Part shown: positions 44,062-52,191 of the stretch, piece after piece | How the letters are laid out: every line of letters begins with the position of its first letter | Position numbering within the stretch: the first letter of the stretch is position 1 | Source of the DNA: an uncultured Pseudoxanthomonas sp. | GTDB taxonomy: Bacteria > Pseudomonadota > Gammaproteobacteria > Xanthomonadales > Xanthomonadaceae | Reading direction: 5' to 3' | Length of the DNA stretch: 54,158 bases | Assembly: GCF_946886695.1 (NCBI RefSeq) | Contig: NZ_CAMPJD010000028.1 | Span: 1 to 54,158 of the forward strand | Made by a program: the position numbers and the translations under genes | Notes under the pieces: model-generated | Told to the model about the DNA's origin: nothing | The model's database searches: none | Seen by the model: only the letters and a program-made list of their open reading frames with translations

Positions 44062-46278
44062 ATGACGCCACGTGTGATCCTGTTTTCCCTTTGCCTCGGA
44101 CTGTTGGCCGGCTGTGCCAGTGCGCCGGTGCCGGATGTGCGCCGCACGTCGCCCACGCCGCCCGGCGAGGTCGTGCCCGGCAGTGCGCAGACCGCGCCAT
44201 TGAAGGATGCCGAGGCGCCGGTCGGGGGTCCGCAGGCGCAGATCCGCCGCGGCAACGGCCAGATGATCAACCGCAGCGCGGCGGCGGCCCCGATGCCGTC
44301 GCTGGGCAGCGCAAGCAGCGGATCGGCCACCTTCAATTTCGAAGGCGAATCCGTGCACGCCGTGGTCAAGGCGATCCTGGGCGACATGCTGGGGCAGAAC
44401 TACGTGATCGCCCCGGGCGTGCAGGGCACGGTCACGCTGGGCACGCCCAAGCCAGTGTCGCCTGCCGAGGCGTTGAACCTGCTGGAAATGGTGCTGGGTT
44501 GGAACAACGCCCGGCTGGTCTACAGCGGTGGCCGCTACAACATCGTGCCCGCCGACCAGGCCTTGGCCGGCAGCGTGGCGCCCGGCACCGGCAGTCCCGC
44601 CAGTGCGCGTGGTTTCGAGGTGCGCGTGGTGCCGCTGCGTTTCATCTCCGCCAGCGAGATGAAAAAGGTGCTGGAGCCCTATGCGCGGCCCAACGCCATC
44701 GTCAACACGGACGCCACCCGCAACGTCATCACGCTCGCCGGCACCCGCTCCGAGCTGGAGAACTATCTCCGCACCGTGGAGATCTTCGACGTCGACTGGC
44801 TGTCGGGCATGTCGGTGGGCGTGTTCCCGCTGCAGTCCGGCCGCGCCACGCGCGTGGTCGCCGACCTGGAGAAGGTGTTCGGCAACGACAGCAAGACGCC
44901 CAGTGCGGGCATGTTCCGCTTCATGCCGCTGGAAGGCGCGAACGCGGTGCTGGTGATCACCCCGCAGCCGGCCTATCTCGACCAGATCCAGCAGTGGCTG
45001 GAGCGCATCGACGGTGCGGGCGAAGGCAGCCGGCTGTTTTCGTACGAACTGAAGTACGTTAAGGCGCGCGAACTCGCGCAGCGGCTGGCGGAAGTGTTCG
45101 GCGCGTCGGGTGGCGGTAGCGGCGGCGATGATCGCTCCACCGGTGGGGCCGGCAATGTGTCGCTGATGCCGGGCACCGATCCCGTGCAGATCAACGACGG
45201 CGGCATGAGCGGTACCGGCGGCTCGGTCGATTTCGGCGGCTCGGGCAGCAGCGGCTCCGGCGGTGGACTGGGTGGCGGCTCGCTCTCGCTCAATCAGCGC
45301 GACAACGGCAACGGCGCGGTCACGCTGGACGTGGATGGCAGTCGCGTGGGCGTCGCCGCGGTGGAAGAAACCAACACCTTGCTGGTGCGTTCAAGCGCCA
45401 GCGCCTGGCAATCGATCCGCGAGGTGGTCGAAAAACTCGACGTGATGCCGTTGCAGGTCCACATCGAAGCGCAGATCGCGGAAGTGTCGCTGACCGGCGA
45501 CCTGAGCTACGGCGTGAACTGGTACCTGGAACGGGCGATGACCGACAACGGCCTGGGTCCCTTCAACCCGCCCGGCGGAGTGCCCGGAGTGAGTGGACCC
45601 AGCAAGTGGAGCACGCTCGCCGGCAGCATCGGGGGCGTCAGCGGCGCAGGAGCCGTTTGGACGCTGGTCAAGAACGATGCGGCCGCCGTCATCACCGCGC
45701 TGGACGAGGTGTCCGACGTGCGCCTGCTGCAGACGCCCTCCATCTTCGTGCGCAACAACGCCGAAGCGACGCTCAATGTCGGCAGCCGCATCCCGATATC
45801 GTCCGTCACCGTCAACCCGGGCCTCGGCACCGACAACACCTACAGCCAGGTGCAGTACCTGGATACGGGCGTGATCCTCAAGGTGCGCCCGCGCGTGACC
45901 CGGGACGGCATGGTGTTCCTCGATATCGTGCAGGAAGTCAGCTCGCCCGGCAGCGAGCCGGATGCCAACGGCAACGTGCGGATCAACACGCGTCGCTTCA
46001 AGACCGAGGGCGCCGTGCAGGCCGGCAATACGGTGATGCTGGCGGGCCTGATCAGCGACACGGCGACCCAGGGATCGTCCGGCATTCCGGGCCTGAGCCG
46101 TCTTCCGATCATCGGAGGGCTGTTCGGCAAGAAGACCACGGGCACCGAGCGCAGCGAAGTCATCGTGCTGCTGACGCCGACCATCGTCAGCAATCCGCAG
46201 GAAGCCAACGACCTGACCGACGAGTACGGTAAGCGCTTCCGCGCGTTGGAACCCCTGAACACCCCGCGCGACAAGTGA
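44062..46278 (+). CDS. gspD: Type II secretion outer-membrane secretin GspD/XpsD (lipoprotein)
   Basis: Outer-membrane channel of 738 residues. The signal peptide ends in a lipobox LAGC at C18, so the secretin carries its own lipid anchor, as described for XpsD; a separate pilotin is not needed in principle. Domains: N0 at about 90-165 (FNFEGESVHAVVKAILGDMLGQNYVI), N1-N3 at about 180-470 with a Gly/Ser-rich low-complexity insertion at about 350-420 in N3, then the secretin domain at about 490-715 with VPGVSGPSKW, LNVGSRIPISSVTVNPG, VQYLDTGVILKVRPRV and GIPGLSRLPIIGGLFGKKTTGTERSEVIVLLTPTIV. Its stop overlaps the next gene's GTG (GTGA). Confidence 0.96.
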   Translation: MTPRVILFSLCLGLLAGCASAPVPDVRRTSPTPPGEVVPGSAQTAPLKDAEAPVGGPQAQIRRGNGQMINRSAAAAPMPSLGSASSGSATFNFEGESVHAVVKAILGDMLGQNYVIAPGVQGTVTLGTPKPVSPAEALNLLEMVLGWNNARLVYSGGRYNIVPADQALAGSVAPGTGSPASARGFEVRVVPLRFISASEMKKVLEPYARPNAIVNTDATRNVITLAGTRSELENYLRTVEIFDVDWLSGMSVGVFPLQSGRATRVVADLEKVFGNDSKTPSAGMFRFMPLEGANAVLVITPQPAYLDQIQQWLERIDGAGEGSRLFSYELKYVKARELAQRLAEVFGASGGGSGGDDRSTGGAGNVSLMPGTDPVQINDGGMSGTGGSVDFGGSGSSGSGGGLGGGSLSLNQRDNGNGAVTLDVDGSRVGVAAVEETNTLLVRSSASAWQSIREVVEKLDVMPLQVHIEAQIAEVSLTGDLSYGVNWYLERAMTDNGLGPFNPPGGVPGVSGPSKWSTLAGSIGGVSGAGAVWTLVKNDAAAVITALDEVSDVRLLQTPSIFVRNNAEATLNVGSRIPISSVTVNPGLGTDNTYSQVQYLDTGVILKVRPRVTRDGMVFLDIVQEVSSPGSEPDANGNVRINTRRFKTEGAVQAGNTVMLAGLISDTATQGSSGIPGLSRLPIIGGLFGKKTTGTERSEVIVLLTPTIVSNPQEANDLTDEYGKRFRALEPLNTPRDK

Positions 46279-47123
46279 CGCCATCCGCCGCATCGTCCCT
46301 GCCCATCGTCCTGTTGCCCATCGGCACCGATGACGATGCGCTCGACGCCTGCCTGGGTGCACTGGAGGCCGGGACACCGGCTGGCACACGCCTGTGGCTG
46401 GCGGATGACGCGCAGGCGGGCCCGCGCGGCCTGGCCATCATCGAGGGCTGGCTGACGCGTACGCGACTGCAAGCCGACTACACGCGGCGCCCGCGCATGC
46501 TGGGCGAAGTCGCGCATGTGGACCAGATGCTGGCAGCCTGCGGCGACGCCGACGTGGTGGTGCTGGCACCGGATGCGCAGCCGTTGCCGGGTTGGTTGCA
46601 GCAACTGGCCGCCTGTTTCGCCCGTGACGCCGCCATCGCCACCGCCACGCCCTGGTGCAATGCGGGCGAAGCCGCTGCCTGGCCGCGGCTCGGCGAAGTG
46701 AGCCCGCCCCCCGCGGATTTCGAACGCACGGCGCGCGCTTGCGCGGCGATGGCACCGCTGCACCCGGAGCTGCCCGCGGCCGTCGCGCACGCCGTGGCGT
46801 TGCGCGGCAGCGCCCGCAAGCGCGTCGGTGGCTTGGATGCCGCGAGCTACGCCTCGTGGTACGCCGCGCTGGTCGACCTGTCGCTGCGCCTGGCCGGACT
46901 GGGATGGCGCAACGCCCTGTGCGAGACCGCCTTTGTCGCACGCGGAGGCGAGGGCGGGCCTGCTGATGGCGACATGGACGCATTGAACGCACGCTGGCCC
47001 GCCTTCACGCCGCGGCTGGCGACGTTCCTGATGGAAGATCCCCTGCACGAGCCGCGCGAGCGGTTGGGTGCGCTGTACGCCGACGCGGGATCACCGGAGC
47101 GCCAGCGTGACCTCTTCGGTTGA
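46275..47123 (+). CDS. Glycosyltransferase family 2-like protein, coupled to gspD
   Basis: A 282-residue protein of the GT-A fold by pattern. It has PIVLLPIGTDDDALDACLGALEAGTPAGTRLWLADDAQAG (nucleotide-sugar-binding start), DADVVVLAPDAQPLPGWLQQLAACFARD in the position of the GT2 acceptor/DxD region, and AVALRGSARKRVGGLDAASYASWYAALVDLSLRLAGLGWRN near the C-terminus. The classic DxD is not obvious (APDAQ), so activity is uncertain. GTG start overlaps the gspD stop by 4 bp, and the gene overlaps the following glycosyltransferase by 17 bp. Cytoplasmic. Confidence 0.8.
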   Translation: MTPSAASSLPIVLLPIGTDDDALDACLGALEAGTPAGTRLWLADDAQAGPRGLAIIEGWLTRTRLQADYTRRPRMLGEVAHVDQMLAACGDADVVVLAPDAQPLPGWLQQLAACFARDAAIATATPWCNAGEAAAWPRLGEVSPPPADFERTARACAAMAPLHPELPAAVAHAVALRGSARKRVGGLDAASYASWYAALVDLSLRLAGLGWRNALCETAFVARGGEGGPADGDMDALNARWPAFTPRLATFLMEDPLHEPRERLGALYADAGSPERQRDLFG

Positions 47124-47964
47124 GATCGCCGGCATTGCCGTGGTGGTGGTCACGCATGAGAGCGCCACCAGCATCGACGACTGCCTGATGCGGCTGCGCA
47201 CGGCGCACGGCGTGGACGAGATCCGCGTGGTGGACAATGCCTCCACCGATGACACGATGGAGATCGTGCAGCGCCACGCACTGCATGATGCGCGCCTGCG
47301 CTTCATCGCCAATCCCGACAATCCCGGCTTCGCAGTCGGCTGCAACCAGGGCGCACGCGATACGCATGCCCCCTGGCTGGCGTTCGTGAATCCCGATCTG
47401 ATGGTGGAAGCCGATACGCTGTCGCGATTGCGCGCGCATGCCCGCCATGCGACGGGCGAGGTGTTGCTGGGCGTGGACCTGGTGGACGAGGGTGGTGTGC
47501 GCGATGCGGCGGCGCGTCGCCGCGATCCTCTGTTCGCCGCGATGCTGCGCTCGCCGGGCGCGGCGTCCAGGCTGGCGGTGCCGGTCGATGACGGGCAAGT
47601 GCTGCAGCCGGTGGACATCGTGTCGGGCGCGTTGATGCTGATACCGCGCGCGCTGTTCGACAGGATCGACGGGTTCGACGAAGGCTATCGCCTGCATGCC
47701 GAGGACATGGACCTCTGCCGTCGCGCACGCGCAGCAGGGGCGAGGGTCGCCGTCGCCAACGACATCCGCGTACTGCATATCCGTGGCGTATCGAGCCGCG
47801 CGCGGCCGATGTTCGTGGAGTGGCACAAGCACCGCGGCCTGTGGCGCTACTTCCGCAAGTTCGAAGCCGCACGATGCGGGGTGGTCACCCGCGCGGGGGT
47901 GTTTGGTGCCATCTGGCTGCACTTCGGCGCGGTAGCCGCGCGCATCCTGCTGCGGCGGCGGTGA
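47107..47964 (+). CDS. Glycosyltransferase family 2 (rhamnosyltransferase-like)
   Basis: A 285-residue cytoplasmic GT2 enzyme from GTG 47107. Family motifs: IAVVVVTHESATSIDDCLMRL, EIRVVDNASTDDTMEIVQRH, NPDNPGFAVGCNQGARDT and LAFVNPDLMVEADTL (metal-binding NPD), then VSGALMLIPRALFDRIDGFDEGYRLHAEDMDLCRRARAAG with the ED catalytic motif. The whole is like WbbL-type rhamnosyltransferases of O-antigen or other envelope glycans. Acceptor unknown. Translational overlap with the preceding glycosyltransferase links both to the T2SS transcript, which may be positional rather than functional. Confidence 0.88.
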   Translation: MTSSVEIAGIAVVVVTHESATSIDDCLMRLRTAHGVDEIRVVDNASTDDTMEIVQRHALHDARLRFIANPDNPGFAVGCNQGARDTHAPWLAFVNPDLMVEADTLSRLRAHARHATGEVLLGVDLVDEGGVRDAAARRRDPLFAAMLRSPGAASRLAVPVDDGQVLQPVDIVSGALMLIPRALFDRIDGFDEGYRLHAEDMDLCRRARAAGARVAVANDIRVLHIRGVSSRARPMFVEWHKHRGLWRYFRKFEAARCGVVTRAGVFGAIWLHFGAVAARILLRRR

Positions 47965-47979
47965 CGTAGCTGCCGTCTT

Positions 47980-48363
47980 TCAAGCGTCGATGCGGTGACC
48001 CGCGTCGCGCAGTGCCGACACCGCCTCGTCCAGCTGCGGTGCCTGCACCAGTACGTAATCCGTATCGTAGGTCGACAGCGCGAAGATCCCGATGCCCGCC
48101 GCCGCCAGCGGATCCAGCACCGCCTTCAGGATGCCGGTCAGGGCGAAATCGAAGGGTCCCTGCAGCTTGAACATGCGCCAGCCACGCTGGCAGCGCACAT
48201 CCTCGGGGATATGCGTTTCCTCGCAGACCAGCGACAGTTCGTCGTCGGTCCAACCGGCATGTCGCATGCCGGTGTTGGGCCACCAAGCGGGCAGTGCAGA
48301 ACCCGCAGGCAGTTGCGCGACCGCGTAGCGGCCCGGCAGCAGGGCCAGCGTCAACGACGTCAT
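47980..48363 (-). CDS. ACT-domain (CASTOR-like) protein
   Basis: A 127-residue cytoplasmic protein with two small alpha/beta ACT-type halves: LTLALLPGRYAVAQLPAGSALPAWW, LSLVCEETHIPEDVRCQRGWRMFKLQGPFDFALTGILKAVLDPLAAAGIGIFALSTYDTDYVLV. The latter segment, with a Gly-rich turn and STYDTDYVLV, is the hallmark of the CASTOR/ACT ligand-binding family. Likely senses a small molecule such as an amino acid. ATG 48363 overlaps the stop of the SLC13 permease by 4 bp, so it is translated with that transporter. It converges with the glycosyltransferase gene. Confidence 0.85.
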   Translation of the reverse strand: MTSLTLALLPGRYAVAQLPAGSALPAWWPNTGMRHAGWTDDELSLVCEETHIPEDVRCQRGWRMFKLQGPFDFALTGILKAVLDPLAAAGIGIFALSTYDTDYVLVQAPQLDEAVSALRDAGHRIDA

Positions 48364-50228
48364 CCTGCGCGTCCGTTCCACCAGAACAGCGCATTGACCG
48401 CCAGCACCACCACCATGGTGTAGATCAGTGACAGCGGACCGCCGACGCGCCACAACTGGCGGGAGGTGTAGTTGGCCGGGCCGACGATCATCGAGATCAC
48501 CGGGTTCGATGCCGTCATCAGGTTGTTGGACGCCGACAGCGCCACGATCAGGGCGAATGCGGTCGGGTTGCCGCCCGCCGCAAGTGCGAGATTGATCGCC
48601 ATGGGCACCATTACGATGGTCGCGCCGACGTGGCTGATGACCAACGAGAAGGCCGTGGTCAACAACGCGACGGCGATCTCCAGTGCCCACACGGGAATGC
48701 CTTCGGGCAAGCGTTCCACCGTATGCCCGGCCACCCAGGCCGCCGCGCCACTGCTGTCCATCGCCCAGCCGAGCGGAATCAGGCCGGCCATCAGGAACAC
48801 GGTCTTCCAGTTGATTGCGCCGTAGGCCTCGTCCATGCGCAACACGCCGGTCAACAGCATGCCGGCCACGCCTGTCATCAGCGTCAGTGCCACCGGCAGC
48901 TTGGACGTCAGCGCGATGATGATGGTGATGGCGAAGATGGTCATCGCGATCTTGAACTTGTGCGGGCGCTGCTCGCCTTTCGGGTAGTCGGTCACCACCA
49001 CGAAGTCGCGGCTTTCCGCCGCCTGGCCCAGGTCCTGCCAGATGCTGTGGAACACCAGCATGTCGCCGGCGCGCAGCTTCTCTTCGCGCACGTTGTCGCG
49101 GATGACCTTCTTGTCGCGGTTGATCGCCAGCAGGCTGATGCCGTTCTGCTTGCGCAGGCGCAGTTCGCGCGCGGTCTTGCCGATGAACTTGGATGTCGGC
49201 GGGACCACGGCTTCTGAAATGCCGGCACGGCTGGGATTGAACAGGTCGCCGAAGTGGCGAAGCCGCGAGGACATGCGCAGGAACTGGTTCTGGGCGAAAT
49301 CGCCCACCTCCTGCCGCGTACCCATCACGCCCAGCACGCTGCCCACCCAGATGCGCATGTCGGCCGGCGGCGCCAGCCGCGTGTCATTGCCCGTCTGCAG
49401 GGCCAGCATCAGCGGGGCATCGTGCAGCGCTTCGGCCTCGCCCAGCGACATGCCTACCAGCGGACTTTCCGCGGTGACCACCAGTTCGAATACGTCGCCT
49501 TCGATGCCGTAGGTGTTGGCGAAATAGCTCTCGGTGCGTGCCGGGGTGACGGCACCGTCAACGTCAGGGGTTTCCTCCTTCAACTTCCGATCACCATGGA
49601 AGCGGAAGTACAGCAGCGAGGCGGCGACCAGTGCCAATCCGATCGGCAGCGGCGCGAACATGCGCAGCGGCTCCAGCGTGGCCATGCCCGATGGCAGGTT
49701 GTTGTTGGCGGAGACCAGCAGGTCGTTGAGCAGGATCAGCGGCGAATTGCCGACCATGGTGAACGCGCCACCCATGACGATGGCGGCCGCGATCGGCAAC
49801 AACAACCGCTGCAGCGACAGCCCCGTGCGCGACGACAGGCGGGAGGCGACCGGCATGAACAGCGCCATCACCGATGGGTTCTGCATGAAGGAGGAGTTGA
49901 GGCTGGCGATGGCGGTGGTCATCAGCAGCAGCCGCTGCTCGATGCCGTGTCCACGTCGCAGCAGCCATGACGCCAGCCGGTTCAGCGCGCCCGTGCGGTC
50001 CAGCCCGGCTCCGAGGATCATGGTGGCGATGATGCTCATCACCGCGTTGCCCGAGAAGCCGCCGAAGATCTCCTCTGGCGCGATCAGCCCGGTGATCCCC
50101 AGCACCACCAGCACGACCAGCGCCACCAGGTCGGCGCGGATGCGCTCGAACAGGAACATCGCCATCGTGAAGCCGACCAGCCCGAGGACGAGCTTCATGT
50201 CGTTGGTCAGCGTCAGCGCGTTTTCCAT
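48360..50228 (-). CDS. SLC13/DASS-type permease with RCK_C (TrkA-C) domains
   Basis: A 622-residue inner-membrane transporter. Two DASS membrane halves (about 5-190 and 405-620, eleven or twelve helices) with the helical-hairpin signatures SLNSSFMQNPSVMALFMPVA and SNNLMTASNPVISMIVG. Between them, residues about 210-395 carry two TrkA-C modules (LVVTAESPLVGMSLGEAEALHDAPLMLALQ and FIGKTARELRLRKQNGISLLAINRDKKVIRDNVREEKLRAGDMLVFH). This YfbS/SdcS-like layout is used for sulfate or dicarboxylates; substrate not determined. Followed by the coupled ACT-domain gene. Confidence 0.9.
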   Translation of the reverse strand: MENALTLTNDMKLVLGLVGFTMAMFLFERIRADLVALVVLVVLGITGLIAPEEIFGGFSGNAVMSIIATMILGAGLDRTGALNRLASWLLRRGHGIEQRLLLMTTAIASLNSSFMQNPSVMALFMPVASRLSSRTGLSLQRLLLPIAAAIVMGGAFTMVGNSPLILLNDLLVSANNNLPSGMATLEPLRMFAPLPIGLALVAASLLYFRFHGDRKLKEETPDVDGAVTPARTESYFANTYGIEGDVFELVVTAESPLVGMSLGEAEALHDAPLMLALQTGNDTRLAPPADMRIWVGSVLGVMGTRQEVGDFAQNQFLRMSSRLRHFGDLFNPSRAGISEAVVPPTSKFIGKTARELRLRKQNGISLLAINRDKKVIRDNVREEKLRAGDMLVFHSIWQDLGQAAESRDFVVVTDYPKGEQRPHKFKIAMTIFAITIIIALTSKLPVALTLMTGVAGMLLTGVLRMDEAYGAINWKTVFLMAGLIPLGWAMDSSGAAAWVAGHTVERLPEGIPVWALEIAVALLTTAFSLVISHVGATIVMVPMAINLALAAGGNPTAFALIVALSASNNLMTASNPVISMIVGPANYTSRQLWRVGGPLSLIYTMVVVLAVNALFWWNGRAG

Positions 50229-50261
50229 GTCGCGGTCGGTTTCCTGGTGCGTGCTGCGGTA

Positions 50262-50996
50262 TTACTCGCGGTCGTACAGAAGGTCCCACACCCCATGGCC
50301 TAGCTTCTGGCCGCGGGTCTCGAAATGCGTCTGCGGGCGCCATGCCGGGCGGGGCACGCCGCCGCGCGCGCCGGCGCGGTTCACCAGCCCCGGTGTCGCA
50401 TCCAGCACATCCCACATGTGCTCGGCGTAGGCTTCCCAGTCGGTGGCGCAGTGCAACCGGCCGCCCAGGCGCAGCTTGCGCGCGATGAGCGCAGCGAACT
50501 CGGGCTGCACCAGCCGGCGCTTGTTGTGGCGCTTCTTGTGCCAGGGATCGGGGAAGTAGATGCGGACTTCGTCCAGCGATCCATCCGCGACCTCATGCTG
50601 CAGCACTTCCACCGCATCGTGATGGTAGACGCGCACGTGGTCGCTGCCGTCATCGGCCAATGCGTTCAACAGCCGGCCCACGCCGGGCGCATGCACTTCC
50701 AGGCCCAAGTAGTCGCGTTCCTTGTCGTGGGCGGCCGCGAAGCGCAGTGCTTCGCCATTGCCGAAGCCGATTTCCAGCACACGCGGCGCCGTGCGGCCGA
50801 ACACCGCGTCGTAGTCGCGTCGTGTGCCCGTGTAGTCCAGCCCGAAGCGCGGCCATTGCGTGTCGAACGCGCGTTGCTGGGCCTCGGTGAATCGGCCCTG
50901 GCGCAACACGAAGCTGCGGATTTCGCGCCGGCCTTCGCTGATCGTGAAGGGCTTGGGCGGTGTCTTGGCGCCCGGGCTGGAAAACGGGTCCGTCAT
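50262..50996 (-). CDS. trmB: tRNA (guanosine(46)-N7)-methyltransferase
   Basis: SAM-dependent enzyme forming m7G46 in the tRNA variable loop; 244 residues. Motif I is [16 protein letters not shown]; the tRNA/SAM pocket follows as [19 protein letters not shown] and the TrmB signature [21 protein letters not shown] is intact; the C-terminal [19 protein letters not shown] closes the family pattern. The ATG shares one base with the thiG stop (TGATG), so the two are translationally coupled. Confidence 0.95.
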   Translation of the reverse strand: MTDPFSSPGAKTPPKPFTISEGRREIRSFVLRQGRFTEAQQRAFDTQWPRFGLDYTGTRRDYDAVFGRTAPRVLEIGFGNGEALRFAAAHDKERDYLGLEVHAPGVGRLLNALADDGSDHVRVYHHDAVEVLQHEVADGSLDEVRIYFPDPWHKKRHNKRRLVQPEFAALIARKLRLGGRLHCATDWEAYAEHMWDVLDATPGLVNRAGARGGVPRPAWRPQTHFETRGQKLGHGVWDLLYDRE

Positions 50997-51790
50997 CAGC
51001 CGATCAGTCCGTCGATCGGACTCGATGCCGAGGCGTTGCGCTTGCGCGGGATGCGGCCGGCGAGGAAGGCCTCACGACCGGCTTCCACGGCCTTCCTCAT
51101 CGCGCTGGCCATCAAAACGGGGTGCTTCGCACCGGCGATGGCGGTGTTCATCAACACGCCATCGCAGCCGAGCTCCATGGCGATGGCGGCGTCGGACGCG
51201 GTGCCGACGCCGGCATCGACCAGCACGGGCACCTTGGCGTTCTCGATGATTTCCAGTAGGTTGTACTTGTTCTGGACACCCAGGCCGGAGCCGATCGGGG
51301 CGGCCAAGGGCATTATCGCGACGCAGCCGATCTCTTCCAGGCGACGGGCCAGGATGGGGTCGTCGCTGGTGTAGACCATCACGTCGAAGCCATCGGCCAC
51401 CAGCTTCTCGGCGGCGGCAAGGGTCTGCACGACATCCGGGTAAAGGGTCTTCGGGTCGCCCAGCACTTCCAGCTTCACCAGCGTGTGGCCGTCGAGCAGT
51501 TCGCGCGCCAGCCGGCAGGTACGCACGGCATCGTCAGCCGTATAGCAGCCGGCGGTATTGGGCAGGATGGTGTAGCGGTCCGGCGGCAGCACGTCGAGCA
51601 GGTTGGGCTCGTTGGGCGACTGGCCCAGGTTGGTGCGGCGGATGGCGACGGTGACGATTTCGGCGCCCGCAGCCTCGGTGGCCAGGCGGGTTTCCTCGAA
51701 ATCCTTGAACTTGCCGGTGCCGGTCAGCAGGCGGGAACGATAGATCTTGCCCGCGATCACCAGCGGGTCATGGGGGGCGGTGTTGGACAT
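50996..51790 (-). CDS. thiG: Thiazole synthase
   Basis: TIM-barrel enzyme that builds the thiazole of thiamine from deoxyxylulose phosphate, dehydroglycine and ThiS thiocarboxylate. From ATG 51790 it is 264 residues. It begins [19 protein letters not shown], has [32 protein letters not shown], the catalytic lysine in [16 protein letters not shown], the phosphate loop [14 protein letters not shown] and [23 protein letters not shown]. An ATG at 51808 would add six residues; no ribosome site is clear for either. Upstream is thiS, downstream trmB. No TPP riboswitch is seen in the 140 bp before thiS. Confidence 0.96.
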   Translation of the reverse strand: MSNTAPHDPLVIAGKIYRSRLLTGTGKFKDFEETRLATEAAGAEIVTVAIRRTNLGQSPNEPNLLDVLPPDRYTILPNTAGCYTADDAVRTCRLARELLDGHTLVKLEVLGDPKTLYPDVVQTLAAAEKLVADGFDVMVYTSDDPILARRLEEIGCVAIMPLAAPIGSGLGVQNKYNLLEIIENAKVPVLVDAGVGTASDAAIAMELGCDGVLMNTAIAGAKHPVLMASAMRKAVEAGREAFLAGRIPRKRNASASSPIDGLIG

Positions 51791-51850
51791 GCGGCGATTA
51801 TCGCCCATGTCATGCCGGTGCGTCCCGCCGATCCGGACCGATCCGCGGTT

Positions 51851-52051
51851 TCAGCCGCCGCCCAGCGCGTGCACGATCTCGACACGGTCATCCGCCTGCA
51901 GCATGTGCTGTGCGTGCTGCCCGCGCGGGATGATCTCGCCATTGACCTCGATGGCCACGCGGCGCTCGGCCAGGCCTTGCAGGTGGAGGAGGGTGGCGAC
52001 GGTGCTGCGGTCCGGCAGCGCCAGAGGCTGCCCATTCAACTGGATATCCAT
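51851..52051 (-). CDS. thiS: Sulfur carrier protein ThiS
   Basis: A 66-residue ubiquitin-like sulfur carrier for thiazole formation. The beta-grasp fold pattern MDIQLNGQPLALPDRSTVATLLHLQGLAERRVAIEVNGEIIPR leads to DDRVEIVHALGGG; the C-terminal Gly-Gly is the thiocarboxylate site (one extra Gly follows the usual VGGG-like end, within family variation). Its start at 52051 lies inside a longer open frame to 52171 that lacks family similarity. ThiG follows after 60 bp. Confidence 0.93.
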   Translation of the reverse strand: MDIQLNGQPLALPDRSTVATLLHLQGLAERRVAIEVNGEIIPRGQHAQHMLQADDRVEIVHALGGG

Positions 52052-52191
52052 GCCGCCATTGTCGCCGATGGCCCGCGTACTTGCCGCATTGCAGCGTGTG
52101 CGCCGACGGGCTTGGTGGAACGATGCGCGCCATGCGCAGCCGTACGGCAGAGCCGGCGCGCAGCCCATCATCCATTGCCCCGGGAGATTCC

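Noticed and set aside
52052..52191. TPP riboswitch before thiS-thiG
   Set aside because: I looked for the conserved CTGAGA-type core on the minus strand and did not find it; the gap is short and shared with a divergent gene.
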